This document shows positions 21,181 to 32,287 of a stretch of DNA of 64,000 bases, piece after piece. The notes below the pieces were generated by a model. It saw only the letters and a program-made list of their open reading frames with translations. It did no database searches and was not told the origin of the DNA. How positions within the stretch are numbered: the stretch's first letter is position 1; every line of letters starts with the position of its first letter. The stretch is from the NCBI GenBank assembly GCA_946902985.2, contig OX336391.1:142603074-142667073 (forward strand), read 5' to 3'. This DNA is from Meconema thalassinum (taxonomy: Eukaryota > Arthropoda > Insecta > Orthoptera > Tettigoniidae). Made by a program: the position numbers and the translations under genes.

Positions 21181-22860
21181 TACGTCAACTTCATATCAAA
21201 TGCCTTGGACAGGAGTCAACAAGTAGATGCCATATAGGCCTACACAGATTTTTCCAAAGCCTTTGATTCCGTACAACATGAGGCATTATTAATCAAATTG
21301 TCGGCGTATGGAATAGGCGGCAGCGTTTTAGAGTGGATTAGAAGCTATCTCACTGAAAGAATTTGCTTTGTTAAATCCGATGGTCAAACTTCAAATCCAT
21401 ACTTTCCAACTTCTGGTGTTCCTCAGGGTTCCATCTTGGGGCCACTTTTATTTGTAATCTTTATTAATGATTTAACTGGGGTCTTCAAGAATAGTAACTG
21501 CCTTCTATACGCTGATGATTTGAAACTGTTTCGAGTAATAGACCACGAGTCAGACTGTGACTTGCTTCAATTAGACCTACATCTACTAACAGATTGGTGT
21601 ACTAAGTGGTTACTTGACCTTAATATATCAAAATGCAATGTGATAACATTTTCTAGGAAGTTGGCGCCTGTCATGAGGAATTATAGTATAAGTAACTCTG
21701 TATTAGAGCGTGTGAATGAAGTAAACGACCTAGGTATAACAATTACCAACGATGACGGGCTGTCATTTCTAAAACATGTAGATAAGGTGACAAGTAAGGG
21801 GTTCAGATTACTAGGTTTCCTGAAGAGAAATTGTAGTGAATTCGCCAATATAGGTTCTCTCAAAATTTTATTTTTAGCATATGTAAGGTCGACTGTTGAA
21901 TACTGTTGTGAGGTATGGCTGCCTTCTCAGCAATATGCTATTCGGCTACGCGGGCTAAAGCGCTCCGTTAGGTCAAGGGGCCAAGCTCTCTGCTGACTCG
22001 GTAGATGCGTGGGTTCGAGCCCCACCGTCGGCTGTCCTTGAAATGGTTTTCCGTGGTTTCCCATTTTCAACACCAGGCAAATGCTGGGACAGTACCTTCT
22101 GACAGGCCACGGCCGCTTCCTTCCACATCCTTGCCCAGCTTCATTCATCTTCATCCATTCCATCTCTCATCCCGACGCGCAGGTCGCCCACGGGCGTCGA
22201 CTAAAAAGACCTGCACCTGGCCTCTCAGGAGGCTACACGAAAAAAAAAAACGGTTAGAGAGAGTGCAGGTGAGATTCATGAAGTGGATCAGCTGTAGGTA
22301 TATGGGCATTCGACTCTCTACATTGGATTATGAGACCTTCTGTGGAACCATGGGTATGCGGTCTTTGAGGTCTCGCCGCATGTGTGCCAACGCCATGTTT
22401 CTATATAAGTGTCTGACCAATAGAATCGACTGTGCGCCCCCCCTTTTGTGTTTGATTCCGCTTCATGTTCCAGGCCGCAATACAAGGCAAAGACTCACTT
22501 TCCGGATCCAGAAGTGTAGAACTGTAGCCCATGCCAATTCCTGGTTATTGATGGCGTTGCGCTCTCTAAACCATCTTGATAGCGCTATAGATATATTTTA
22601 CTCGAAGCCTACGGAAATTCGTAGATCATTGTTGAACTCAACATCGTAGGTGTTTGTTGTATATATAGTGTGTAATAATTGTTATTTTAATTTAAGTGTA
22701 TAGAGAACTTAGTTTATAAGCTTGAATCAATGTTTGTTTCTAGGTTAGTTAAATAGTTGCTTTTAAGTAAATTTAATGTTTATTATGTTTTATTATATCA
22801 TCTGTAATTGGGTGCCTATCCTGTTGATGGTAAATAAATCTATCTATCTATAGCTATTGG
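21181..22860 (+). pseudogene. 5'-truncated LINE (CR1/Jockey-like RT), split by a SINE
   Basis: Begins mid-RT (SNALDRSQQVDAI), then YTDFSKAFDSV, GVPQGSILGPLLF and YADDLKLF (the catalytic YADD box), through WLLDLNISKC and YVRSTVEYCCEVW. A SINE-C interrupts it at about 21938-22243; the protein resumes as RLERVQVRFMKW and ends near 22649 after RRSLLN. The 3' UTR finishes in GTAAATAAATCTATCTATCT, a short (ATCT)n tail. An in-frame TAG at 21235-21237 lies in a six-base insertion that creates TAGGCCTA. Upstream endonuclease and ORF1 are missing. Confidence 0.88.
21938..22243 (+). repeat. SINE-C copy inside the LINE
   Basis: tRNA-like head (GCTAAAGCGCTCCGTTAGG ... GTGGGTTCGAGCCCC), body with GGTTTTCCGTGGTTTCCCAT, and a 3' A10 run at about 22232-22241. 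The interrupted LINE codons resume immediately after the A run. Only about 3 bp (CGG) are duplicated at the site. Confidence 0.85.
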
Positions 22861-23470
22861 TATCGGTTCACAGGTCACTATAATGAATGTAGTATTTTAT
22901 TTTTGTTGTTGTTAATGCATTAAAAGGGGAGTTCCAATGGATAAAATATGAAAAAATATCAATTTTCAGATTTGTATACGATGTAAAAGCTGGCACTTTG
23001 ACGTTTAAAATAATGTATAACACTTGATATTTGTTATTTGCAAAACATGTCTAATATTTATTTAAATAATGTAGTGCGCGTTAGAAAACATAGATAATAC
23101 AAAAGCATTTTCTCAGAAATTACTTTTTGCACATAAATGTTCCATATTTTTCAGTTGTTACTTATCGCAGAAGTCTCAAATTTTTACCACCTGTAGCTTG
23201 GCTTGTAAAAGAGATTTTAACATAGGGATTTTGTTCTAGCTCAAATACATTATGAAAAAAAATGGATATACTGTATCTCAATTTTTTAAACGAAAAATTT
23301 GAGATTATAGAAAAAAATATTATGGTCACAATTGTAGAAACACCAAACACCCGTGTGAAAGTACCAAGGATTGGTCACTAATTACGGCAATAACATTTCA
23401 TCTAAATCTACCCAGTAGTTTCTGCGAAATATGAACAAGAATGTATTAAATATTAACATTAAGAAGATAG
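22861..23470. other. Unassigned AT-rich stretch
   Basis: No ORF over 62 codons and no repeat partner seen in this window. Confidence 0.3.
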
Positions 23471-23800
23471 GCCATTGGAATTCCCCTTAGGAGCTTGGGA
23501 CATTTTGGTCGTCAGCTCCGTGTAGTTGGGTGTGCGTTGAAATTGTCTGATAACCTGTATTTCTGTGCTGACTGTAGCAGCGTGTGTAACTGTATTATAG
23601 GGACAGGGATGGGTTTGTAGGTCCGGGAATTGAAGTAAGGTACTATCCCGACATTTACCTGGAGGGAGTGTGGAAAACCCCGGGGAAAACATCACTCAGG
23701 ATAACCGCTGTCAGCGCCGGGATTTGAACCTACGATATCGGGACTTGCAGCTTCCCGTGTGAATGTGGTGCACAATTGCACGAGCCACTAAGTATCATCT
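23471..23800 (-). repeat. SINE-E copy
   Basis: Read on the minus strand: tRNA-like head at 23795-23720 with GGTTCAAATCCCGG, body GTTTTCCACACTCCCTCC, and the shared 3' domain (CAGGTTATCAGACAATTTC) near 23600-23500. A diverged fragment of the body recurs at about 56195-56290. Confidence 0.65.
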
Positions 23801-24007
23801 CATTTTACACTAACAAGAATTTCAGGAAATTATTATGTACGGTATGTCCAGACGTTTTTCAATATTTTTAAAGCAAATAGACCTATCAGGATAAAATATG
23901 AACATACGAGCGTTTGATTCCTAATATAAACTGACTACCTGGAGTGAAAACCAGGAATCTCACATTAGTTAATAACATGGGCATGTTCCCTGCTGCGTGG
24001 CTTTTTA

Positions 24008-24350
24008 ATTTAAAACATTTTTGTTGTTGTTGTCGTGTGGCTTCCTGAGAGGCCGAGTGCAGGTCTTTCTAGTCGACGCCCGTGGGCGACCTGCGCGTCG
24101 GGATGAGAGATGAAATGGGTGAAGATGAATAAAACTGGTCAAGGATGTGGAAGGAAGCGGCCGTGGCCTGTCAGCAGGTACCGTCCCAGCATTTGCCTGG
24201 TGCTGAAAATGGGAAACCACGGAAAACCACTTCAAGGACGGCCGACGGTGGGGCTCGAACCCACGCGTCTACCGAGTCAGCCGAGAGCTTGGCCCCATGA
24301 CCTAACGCTACGCTTTAGCCAGCGTAGCCACTGCGGTCGGATTTAAAACA
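24008..24350 (-). repeat. SINE-C copy with 10-bp target duplication
   Basis: Element about 24018-24340 on the minus strand, head at the right (GGGTTCGAGCCCC as its reverse at 24248-24262). ATTTAAAACA occurs exactly at both borders (24008-24017, 24341-24350). Matches the copy at 21938-22243 along its length. Confidence 0.88.
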
Positions 24351-24401
24351 ATTAAAAAAATATAGTCCCTGTAGTCAAACATACCACAGGAGTTTCCCCT
24401 A

Positions 24402-24705
24402 TTAAGGTGTTTTGAAATGACATTCAAAATAGTATGCGTTAATAAAGAAATGTACTCTCAATTTCCTCTCACGACAGGCGGCATTAGCTTGGCGGCATAA
24501 GTCAGGAAAAGGGTCCTTGCTCTCATTTGGAACCGACAGAACAATAAGATACCCGCTCCGAATTCCTAGCTCACGGATTCTGGCCACATCTATGTCAAAT
24601 ACATTACAGAAAAACTCATTCCTTGACTTACCTATTAGTTCATGATGAACTAACGAACTGTTACCTCCAAGACGTTTCAATAGATCAGGTCTACTTACCT
24701 GCAAC
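24402..24705 (-). CDS. Exon-like open frame, unidentified
   Basis: On the minus strand an open frame follows a pyrimidine-rich ...TTGTTTGTTGCAG at about 24696-24712, a good 3' splice signal. It encodes VSRPDLLKRLGG, ARIRELGIRSGYLIVLSVP and DPFPDLCRQANAACRERK. Composition and length (about 85-100 codons) look protein-like, unlike the neighbouring random ORFs, and it is not part of any repeat I recognise here. A possible donor (GTGAGAGG) lies near 24467-24474. I do not recognise the family. It may be an exon of a host gene whose other exons are outside the window, a retained fragment, or chance. CAG-GTAAGT at the left end would also read as a donor site, which weakens the case. Confidence 0.35.
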
Positions 24706-24834
24706 AAACAAGAAATACACACATATGAATAATAATTGCAGGGATACACCATCTCATCAATCTATTTTTTATTTCAAGAGCTTACAAAAAATCAGTTGTT
24801 CTTTTTTCATTCAGATGTCATAAGTCATGTGCAC

Positions 24835-25195
24835 GTGTGTGTATGGGACCTGTGTTACTGTGGTGACTGATTTTACACGTACTTGCAATTGGGGCTATGA
24901 TTGGGAAGGAAGTTGCCATGACCTTAAAATAGGTTCCTGTATCACTGAAGAAGACGTGGGGAACACAAAAACAAAATCACTTGTAGGATGACCGAGATTG
25001 GAATTCAAATTCGTTCCAGCCCTCATCCTCCATAGCAGAGCCGTGAATATGACCCATGATGTCTGTGCGGAAAGCCACACTAGACCACTTAACAGTAAAA
25101 TAGGATAGCGGTCCAGCAAGTGAACAACTACAAGGACGTTGATGATAGTATACCTCAACTACCTGGATCTTTGCTGGTGGTGCCATCTAGGTATT
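24835..25195 (-). repeat. Diverged SINE with the shared 3' domain
   Basis: 24840-24920 carries the CCTGTGTTACTGTGGTGACT block followed by GATTGGGAAGGAAGTTGCC, as in SINE-D. The rest to 25195 is too diverged to assign a head with confidence. Confidence 0.45.
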
Positions 25196-25618
25196 TACGC
25201 ACCACTTTCGACGTTCCGTTAGCATGTTACGTGGCAGAGAGCTGACAAGGTAGTGTCGTGGTTAGAGATGGATTGTGGAAAGAAAATAACTAGTCTAATA
25301 AGGAATGAGATGTGTAGATTTTTAACCAACCACTGACCAAAGGGTGAAGGAATTTAAAAATCACTGATCTGTTTTTAGTGTTTTGCCAATTAAGTAAATT
25401 ATATTCCATTAAGACAAATATCAATTTCTGTTTTACTTAAGTTTTAACACATAAATGAATAAAAATAAAACATAAAATTTAAACAAATTTAAACAATTTA
25501 ACAATTTAAACAATTTAAACAAATTACATTTAAAATTTAAAAAAGAGAAAAAGAAATAGAAATAAAAAATAACAAAAAATAAATCAAATTTTAAATTGTA
25601 TGTAAAAATATAAAATAA
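25196..25618. other. AT-rich unassigned stretch
   Basis: 25440-25618 is nearly pure A/T with repeated TTTAAACAA units. No gene seen. Confidence 0.4.
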
Positions 25619-26940
25619 CAAGAAGTTCCGTGACGAACTAAAGAGCCTACTTTTCTTAAAATTTAAGATTCATGCCAATGATCAAACTATATGGATCTAT
25701 CTAGAATAATGACGAAAGTAAGTTGGTAATATCGAAATTTCTAAGTTCGAAATACTGTATAACTGGCATAATGTAGCCTAATGGAGAACTACAGTTGGCA
25801 GCCCTGGTGACTGAATATATTCTTAGTTCCATCTCCCAGAATACAAAATTTGGTTGAAGTCCAATGGATAGCATGGTCGTTACATGCAGTTAAACATTGG
25901 ATCTAATAGCGCGCGTAAAATCACGTTGGCAACAATGACATACATGTACTGTTTAGAATTAATCTCAAATAATATGATCTATTGTTGTGTCAATTTTGAA
26001 TGAAATCCATTAGTTAGTATAGAAGTTACATGCATTTTAAAATTGGGCCCATCAGCAGGCTTAGAATAATATTGGCAGCACTGACGTATTATTAGTTACT
26101 CCAAATTAATCTAGAATGCCAGGTACTATACATGTGCAAAGTTTAGAGCTATTGGCTTGCATACTTTCTGATATATTGATACTAGAGTAACAAAAATAGG
26201 GACAGCATTTATTAACAATTGGCAGTCCTGGTTGCTTTTAGGAATACGCATAGTCATATCTGTTATAGTACACATAGCACATACGAAATTTGGTTGAAAT
26301 CCAAATGATAGGATATAAGTTACATGTATTTAAATTTTGACCTCTCAGCAGGCTTAGAATCATGTTGGTAGCACTGACGTATATAAGTTACTCCAAATTA
26401 ATATAGAATGTCAGGTACTATATGTGTGCATAGTTTAAAGCTGTCGGCTTGCATACTTTCTGATATATGGGTATTTGGATAAAAAAACATTGAGAGCATT
26501 TATTCACAGTTGGAAGCCCTGGTGGCTCTTAAGAATACGCTCAGTCGTATCTGTTTATATACACATAGCACATACGAAATTTGGTTGAAATCCAATTGAT
26601 AGTGTAGAAGTTACATGCATTTAAAATTTGGACTTATTAGCAGGTTTATAATCATTTTGACAACACTGCCACGTATGGCCTCCTGGAAATTAAATTGCAA
26701 TATTATTATCTATACGTGTGCCAATTTTGAAATAGGTCCCATTCATACCTTCCAAGATATCCAACATGGAGCTCAAATTTCAATTGCGATTTTTCAGCAG
26801 TTGGTAGCACTGACATCATTTTCAAATATGGCCGTGAGATATTCAGGTATAGATCTTTACTCCTACCAAATTTTGTTTCGATTGCTGCAGCCGTTTAGGA
26901 GTTGATAGGGGGGACACACACACAGCCAGACAGACAGAAG

Positions 26941-26980
<40 letters not shown>

Positions 26981-27048
26981 CACATTTGCCCGATCTCAAA
27001 AGTCTACTTTTTCCTCATTTTTGCAAAATGTGAAAAGTAGGCTAAAAA
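25619..27048 (+). mobile_element. Helentron-like element, family B
   Basis: Starts CAAGAAGTTCCGTGACGAAC with an inner arm GCCTACTTTTC. It then has eight degenerate subrepeats marked by TTGGCAGCACTGACG-type cores at about 25801, 25932, 26078, 26225, 26371, 26516, 26663 and 26807 (spacing 144-147 after the first). Then come GACACACACACA and (CAGA)n at about 26917-26978, a hairpin TCTACTTTTTC / GAAAAGTAGG, and CTAAAAA at the end. Same plan as family A, but the sequence is unrelated in the core. No ORF. Confidence 0.72.
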
Positions 27049-27745
27049 TAATATACAATAAAGTAATATACAAATAAAAATATTAAAAATGAAAAAATCA
27101 GAATTGGATTTTGATGACCATATTCATGACAAATGAAAGTTTACAGGACGGGTACTTTACAGGAAATATAGGGAATTCTGATTGAATGCAGATAATTTAA
27201 ATGTTGACTCATATGGGCCTCGAACCCGCGACCTCCAGCTGTTACAACTTGACTTTAACAAAGATAATAAATATGTTTGCTCCAATAGCTCAGTGGTCAC
27301 ACTAATGGTGTACAAAGCAGGAGATAGTGGGATCAGACATCGAAATAACCTGTAACACACGACCTATAAGCGTCCATTTATCTTAAATGAATGAATAGAT
27401 AATTTTGTGCACAAACTGCAGAATTACATAACATTTCCAAACCCTGCACTGGCTTATCAGCTGCAAGTGCAACAAAAAGCATTGCAAATGGTTACTTATC
27501 AATTGCCGGTCACGTATCACTGTGCAAGTTGAACACGTGCGCATGTAGCATCGTTCTTTCTTCTGCCTGGCCATAAAATAATGAATGATCACGATAAGAG
27601 CGCCCGGTACTATTTCGTGGAGATAATATGCCTTGACTGCACAGCATATATTATGTGGCCTTGAAGACGGCTGTGTTGCATGCAGCCAACAAATGATTGT
27701 CACACACCATATCCTATTCGTGCAACACATGGCCGATATCAGTTG
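27049..27745. other. Unassigned stretch with a tRNA-like relic
   Basis: 27279-27345 contains TAGCTCAGTGGT, an exact A-box match, followed by a weak B-box-like GTGGGATCAGAC, suggesting a decayed tRNA or SINE head. The 131-codon minus frame at 27383-27778 has no recognisable motif. Confidence 0.3.
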
Positions 27746-27747
27746 AG

Positions 27748-27800
27748 AATGCAATGGATGACATGTTTCGCTAGGCATGCGAGCATCTTCAGATTATTAT
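27748..27800 (-). ncRNA. Degenerate hammerhead-ribozyme motif, Penelope-like
   Basis: On the minus strand: CTGAAGA, a short GCT/AGC stem, GAAAC, then ATGTC followed by ATCCATTG. This is the same order of core boxes as in the better motif at 53735. Stem I pairs only at its first two positions, so activity is doubtful. Penelope-like elements are known to carry minimal hammerheads. Confidence 0.45.
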
Positions 27801-28738
27801 GACCTCATAGCTCTACAAAACTCTTCTAAACCTACATGGACACCCATAGACAGTCTCTGCCTTCAAAAATATAAAACACGTAGTGTAAAACGAAGTCCCC
27901 AATTCTTGGATGTAACGAGTAATCTCGAGAACCATTGGATGGATTTTGATGCGATTTTTGCCATTCTGTAAAGGATTTCTCGAGCAAGGTTTCTGTAAAA
28001 ATACATTCATTTGTGACCAACGGAAGCCGAGCAGAAACGAATTCAGTAAATCGCGCCGAAGAAAAACCTGCCGACCGTGCGTCTTTTTAAGCTTACGCTG
28101 GGTAAACCGTTAAAATATCTATATACTACGTGTGTAAGAGTTGTTCAGCATGAAATGTTCTACAAAATAGTCCTTGACAGCATAACTCTATCTTTAATAC
28201 ATCGCCCACTATAAGGGTTTTTCCTTTTTTTTTTCTTCCAACTATCTCCATTCAGTGGAAATTTAAATTTCAATAGCTTCGGAGTGGGTTGACGAGCTAG
28301 CGAGGGAGCCTATCACCCCAGCATCAGCCAGCATTCAACTGTCGGGTCGTGTCGAGTTGAGACTTCAGAGAAGAGTGCATGTGTTTGGAGTTTCGCTGTT
28401 CAGCTCGGTTTTTCTGAATTGCGTTTGGGATCTGCCATCCGTGTGCCTTTTAAGCTTACGATGGGATAACTGTTAAAGATACCAGGCGAAGCCGAGGCGG
28501 GTTGCCAGTTACTGATAAATGGCTTCAAAGCTATCTATAGTCGTGACTGCCAACGAGTACTCATTTTCTCTCGACAACAGATGTTTCCTGTGATTTACGG
28601 GTATTTGAACGTACTGTGGCTGTATAACTATTGTGTTGGAGAGAAAAGCTTAAGAGTCAACTTCCGCTTAAACCTCCCTCATAAAACGGCCCCCCTACTG
28701 GGCGGGAAGCTTTTATTACTATTATTATTATTAGCTAT
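27801..28738. other. Unassigned stretch with a diverged direct repeat
   Basis: A block TTTTAAGCTTACGCTGGGTA at about 28083 recurs diverged at about 28449 (TTTTAAGCTTACGATGGGAT), 366 bases apart. Both are followed by an (A/C)CGTTAAA(A/G)AT-like segment. No gene recognised. Confidence 0.35.
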
Positions 28739-29597
28739 GGCTCGGATTTTTAGGTGCTAAAATCGGGAAAATATTTATTTTTTATGTGTTAAAATACCTG
28801 AAATATGTGACCAAATAGTAAAAATATTTAATTATAATTTAGTTTATTAATGTGAATATAAACAATATGCAGTACTCACGAATGCAATTTATGCTAAGCC
28901 TCACTGACTGCTGAAGCATTACAATACACAACGAGATGAATATTCAGGTTGTCCATCAAAATGACCGACGATTATCGCCAAACCTTTCTTCTGAAGGCGC
29001 GAAACTGCGGCAATATGTTTCTTGCCCTTGAGTTGTTGTGTTACTTGAGATCGCTATTCAGCCATGATTGCTTTCCCACATGGTTGGCAGAACAGAATGC
29101 TTGCATCAGAAGTAAAATTATCTTTAAATTCTGCAACATACTGCTGCAGACGATAACTTGTAGTTGTTTTTACTTTAGGTATCGTAGAACTGCCTTACAC
29201 TTCCCAATGCCAGAAATGAACTGCATGTGAGTGACACTGGTTCCAGGTAGCTGGGGGAGGGGTAGGTCTAACACGTGGTGCAATTTGGCTATGGACAAGG
29301 AAATCCCCGGCTTCCACAGTGAGTGGCAAGGGTCGACAAGGTAAGAATAACACAGTTGCAAGCTGACATACGCTCTGCATGAAGATTAGATAGCTCTCAA
29401 GTTCGTCCCCGTTGAAGTAGCACAGAACAAGAATGCAATAAACTGAAAGATCTAGCATACTGATTAAAGAAATGTAAACATTAGCCTATGTCTTTTTATG
29501 TGCTAATAAATGAAAAGCAGGAATTTATGTATCTAGAGAAAAATGCTTAAAATATGTATTTACATAAAAAATATTTTTTAACCTAAAAATCCGAGCC
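28739..29597 (-). mobile_element. Non-autonomous hAT-like element with BED-finger relic
   Basis: Perfect 17-bp inverted ends GGCTCGGATTTTTAGGT (28739-28755) and its complement (29581-29597). It encloses a minus-strand fragment with a BED-type zinc finger, usual at the N-terminus of hAT transposases. No clear 8-bp duplication is visible, so the superfamily call rests on the BED relic. Confidence 0.65.
28955..29160 (-). pseudogene. hAT transposase N-terminus, BED zinc finger, broken
   Basis: Minus-strand translation gives LQQYVAEFKDNF, then CQPCGKAIMAE, a stop codon, then RSQVTQQLKGKKHIAAVSR. The C-x2-C and the downstream His of KGKKH fit a BED finger (DNA binding). The catalytic RNase H-like domain is absent, so this is a truncated, non-functional copy. 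One in-frame TAG breaks it. Confidence 0.6.
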
Positions 29598-29606
29598 TAA
29601 TTATTA

Positions 29607-29650
29607 CTAGTGGGCCCGTGCGAGCTTTCGCAATGTGAATGTAGGTTTAT
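29607..29650 (-). mobile_element. Helitron 3' end, minus orientation
   Basis: On the minus strand the sequence reads GCGAAAGCTCGCACGGGCCC then ACTAG|T: a short stem (GCGA/TCGC), a GC-rich block and the CTRR terminus. The element should extend rightward; I could not find its 5' TC end. A near-identical terminus is at 58274-58277 (plus). Confidence 0.55.
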
Positions 29651-29937
29651 GGCGTAGTAGGGAAGAATGTGGGAACAAAGTTTTAGATATTGAAGAAATG
29701 TATTTATTGTTGTTAAACGGCATACTTACATGAGAAGAACACAAATAATTATGTAGAACAGTGTTTTGTACTTATCACAGCACCTCTTTGTAGACAATAT
29801 TCGGTGTTACAACGAATTCATCAGTTATTGTTTGCTCGGGAGTCTCTTCTACAGCAATATTTACATCTGGAAGGATTGAACCCTAGAGAAGGTCTTGGCG
29901 AGACCACACCGGAGCCATCTGCTGAGAGACTCCTCAG

Positions 29938-30081
29938 CTAGCAGTACGCCGCGCTTCCGCCAGATGGCTGCCGGCGCCGCACTGCCCTGCGCTCTAGCGG
30001 CAGGTTCGCCTAGCAGTACACCGCGCTCCCGCCAGATGGCTGCCGCCACCGCGCTGCCCTGCGCTCTAGCAGCAGGCTCGC
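29938..30081 (+). repeat. 72-bp tandem duplication, GC rich
   Basis: CTAGCAGTACGCCGCGC at 29938 and CTAGCAGTACACCGCGC at 30010 start two ~72-bp units that contain CGCCAGATGGCTGCCG and CCCTGCGCTCTAGC. GC content is far above the surroundings. Period 72 keeps one frame open but I see no protein motif. Confidence 0.75.
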
Positions 30082-32139
30082 CAAGTTACGGTGCTCCCAT
30101 TGTAAATGTACATTTTTAATGTATTTATTTAATATAATATATAAATCGTATGGCCTCGGGTGCCAGGTGCAAGATTTGTAATTTGACACCCAGAGGGTAG
30201 CTTGCATTTCGAATTTCGTTGTTCCTTGAATCACTATGAAAGTCAAGGAGGTTAGATATCTAAGCTCCATGAACACTAGCGCTTTCTAGTAGAGAAATGA
30301 GGAACTTTGCGTTGGCGGAAACTCCCGAGATTAATTTTTCCGTTATGAACACGGCGTACTGAATTCAAATGGGTTCTTTGACATGCCAACATCGTATGAC
30401 TTGCGTGTCGTATTTATTTCATTGTGAGGCATTTAAAGAGGAAGTGAGTGCGATTCGGGCACACATGGGGGGTTATGCGGAACCTGTAGGTACCCCATAT
30501 GTGTAGGTTGGTGTTAACAGGACCTTATTTTCGGTACAAAACCGGAAGGGGACCTTAGCAAAATAGTATAGGGAGGATTTTTATCACTTACTTTCCAAAA
30601 AGTATATCTACAATATTTATGGACGACAGATGGCGTAAGGGCAAGCCACACATATTTTAACACACGGCATTGTCTTCATCTCCGTTTTTTAAGGTGACCG
30701 CTGGTGATGAGTTAGCCGTCGCGATTATACTTGTAAATCCACTCAGTACTCAGGACAGGGCACCGAGCAAGAGAATTGAGTCCGGCTGAGCTACCAGGAG
30801 GCAGTGAAAGGCAGGTCGTTTATCTCTCCAGAGCTGTAAAGAAACCAACCGCCTCTCTCAGCGTCCTCATAACCCACTACTTGAAATACGACAATTATAA
30901 TTAATCTAGAAATAATTCTAACCTGCGGAAATATTTTCACGAACGTTACTAAATTACAGAGGCCAAAAGGATAATTTCCAGCACGTGATGGTAAATGCCA
31001 CCATAAATTCTAATTCCCTCGCACTGTACAGCTAACTAGCCTTTCTCCTCCTTTCTCGACATTCCACAGCGCCGCATCGTTCAATATTAATAGTACGAGT
31101 CATTGACACCGAGCGCTATCACCGGCATTATTATACACAAGATCTCTTGTCATGTCGCTAACACATTGTCATTAGCTCATTACTCATAGACCTCATAGTC
31201 ATTACAGAGTGTCTTGGCAATGGCTCAGGTTCTCAAGTTACAGGAAGTTTTAAATGGTCTTCCTTACTTTATAGACTGATCTCTTAGTAGAATCTTTTCA
31301 GTCGGTCAACACGAGTGGACACAATTACCATCGTTTTTTTTATTATTATGGATACTCGAGTTTAGGCCTTAATTACAACCAAACCAACAGACCTATTGAA
31401 AAACGAGCTATACCAATATTTTCCCTGTTTAATTCTGCGTTAGACTACATAAGCCAATTATTTTAAAGTTTAAAGTGGTAAATATGTGAGATATGTCAGT
31501 TAATACAAGTTAACGGGGCTTGTAACAGTGCTTTAGTTCTGACAAAGCAGTCCAGTCCGTGCGAGGTTAGCTGGCCTTGCTCGATGAGTGCAGGCAGCAG
31601 TCTGGAGTTCCAAGCCTGGCGGGGGTCTGCGTCCTACTGTGGCGACAAGGCTACTCAGAGAGACGCAACCTTGCCCGCAGCAATAGCAGACTGGTTCCTA
31701 GAAACTCCGCTATTCCCATCCCGTAACTGACAACATCTTTCGTGATCAGCATGCTGGATCTAGTAACACTCTCCAGGATCAACTTCACTTATTATATCAT
31801 AAACAGTCCTGAGAATATGTGGCGGTTGTTGTGAGGATACACAACGACTAGATGTTTTCGCTTCGCAAGAAAGAATGCTTTAAGTCTCGGGTCGAAAATA
31901 CCCATACGCCAGTCCTCGCGAGTTAATGGAGTAAAAACGTTTGCAAAGCACTGAAATCATTCCAATTGTTTAAACAATAGTTTTAATGATATTTTATTTT
32001 TAGAAAAAGACAGTAGAATGATTGTTTAGAATTTCCACTTGAAGAGGAGTTCTCCTAATGCAAAAAGTCCCACGTTTTGTTTCAATTACATTATTCTAGT
32101 TTTTGTGTTCATTTAGAGCAGAGGGATTCGAAATTCATT
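30082..32139. other. Unassigned 2 kb stretch
   Basis: No ORF over about 88 codons and no transposon ends. 31297-31330 holds a reversed TTTTCAGTCGGTCAACACG end of the Penelope-like family. 31342-31460 (TTATTATGGATACTCGAG and following) recurs at 54022-54140, an otherwise uncharacterised ~115-bp repeat. Confidence 0.35.
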
Positions 32140-32287
32140 CATTACAGAGGTCCACTCTTTGAACTATGCTCTAAGATATTGGTTGATATTTTTGGGTGTT
32201 TTGCGTTGACAGTCCCCTGAGAATACTCACAATTTTCCATGAGAGTCTGCCCCCCACCCTGGAAAAATATGTATATACGCCCCTGAA
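32140..32287 (-). repeat. Partial copy of the 36.8 kb hAT element
   Basis: Reverse complement of the first ~140 bases of the element at 36830-37501, ending GTATATACGCCCCTG at 32287, which is the terminal repeat. The other end is missing. Confidence 0.75.

Noticed and set aside
27279..27345. Possible functional tRNA gene
   Set aside because: A box is good but the B box is degraded and no acceptor stem pairing is evident; treated as a relic.
27383..27778. 131-codon minus frame
   Set aside because: No recognisable motif, no splice or start context, and it overlaps the hammerhead-like relic; probably chance.
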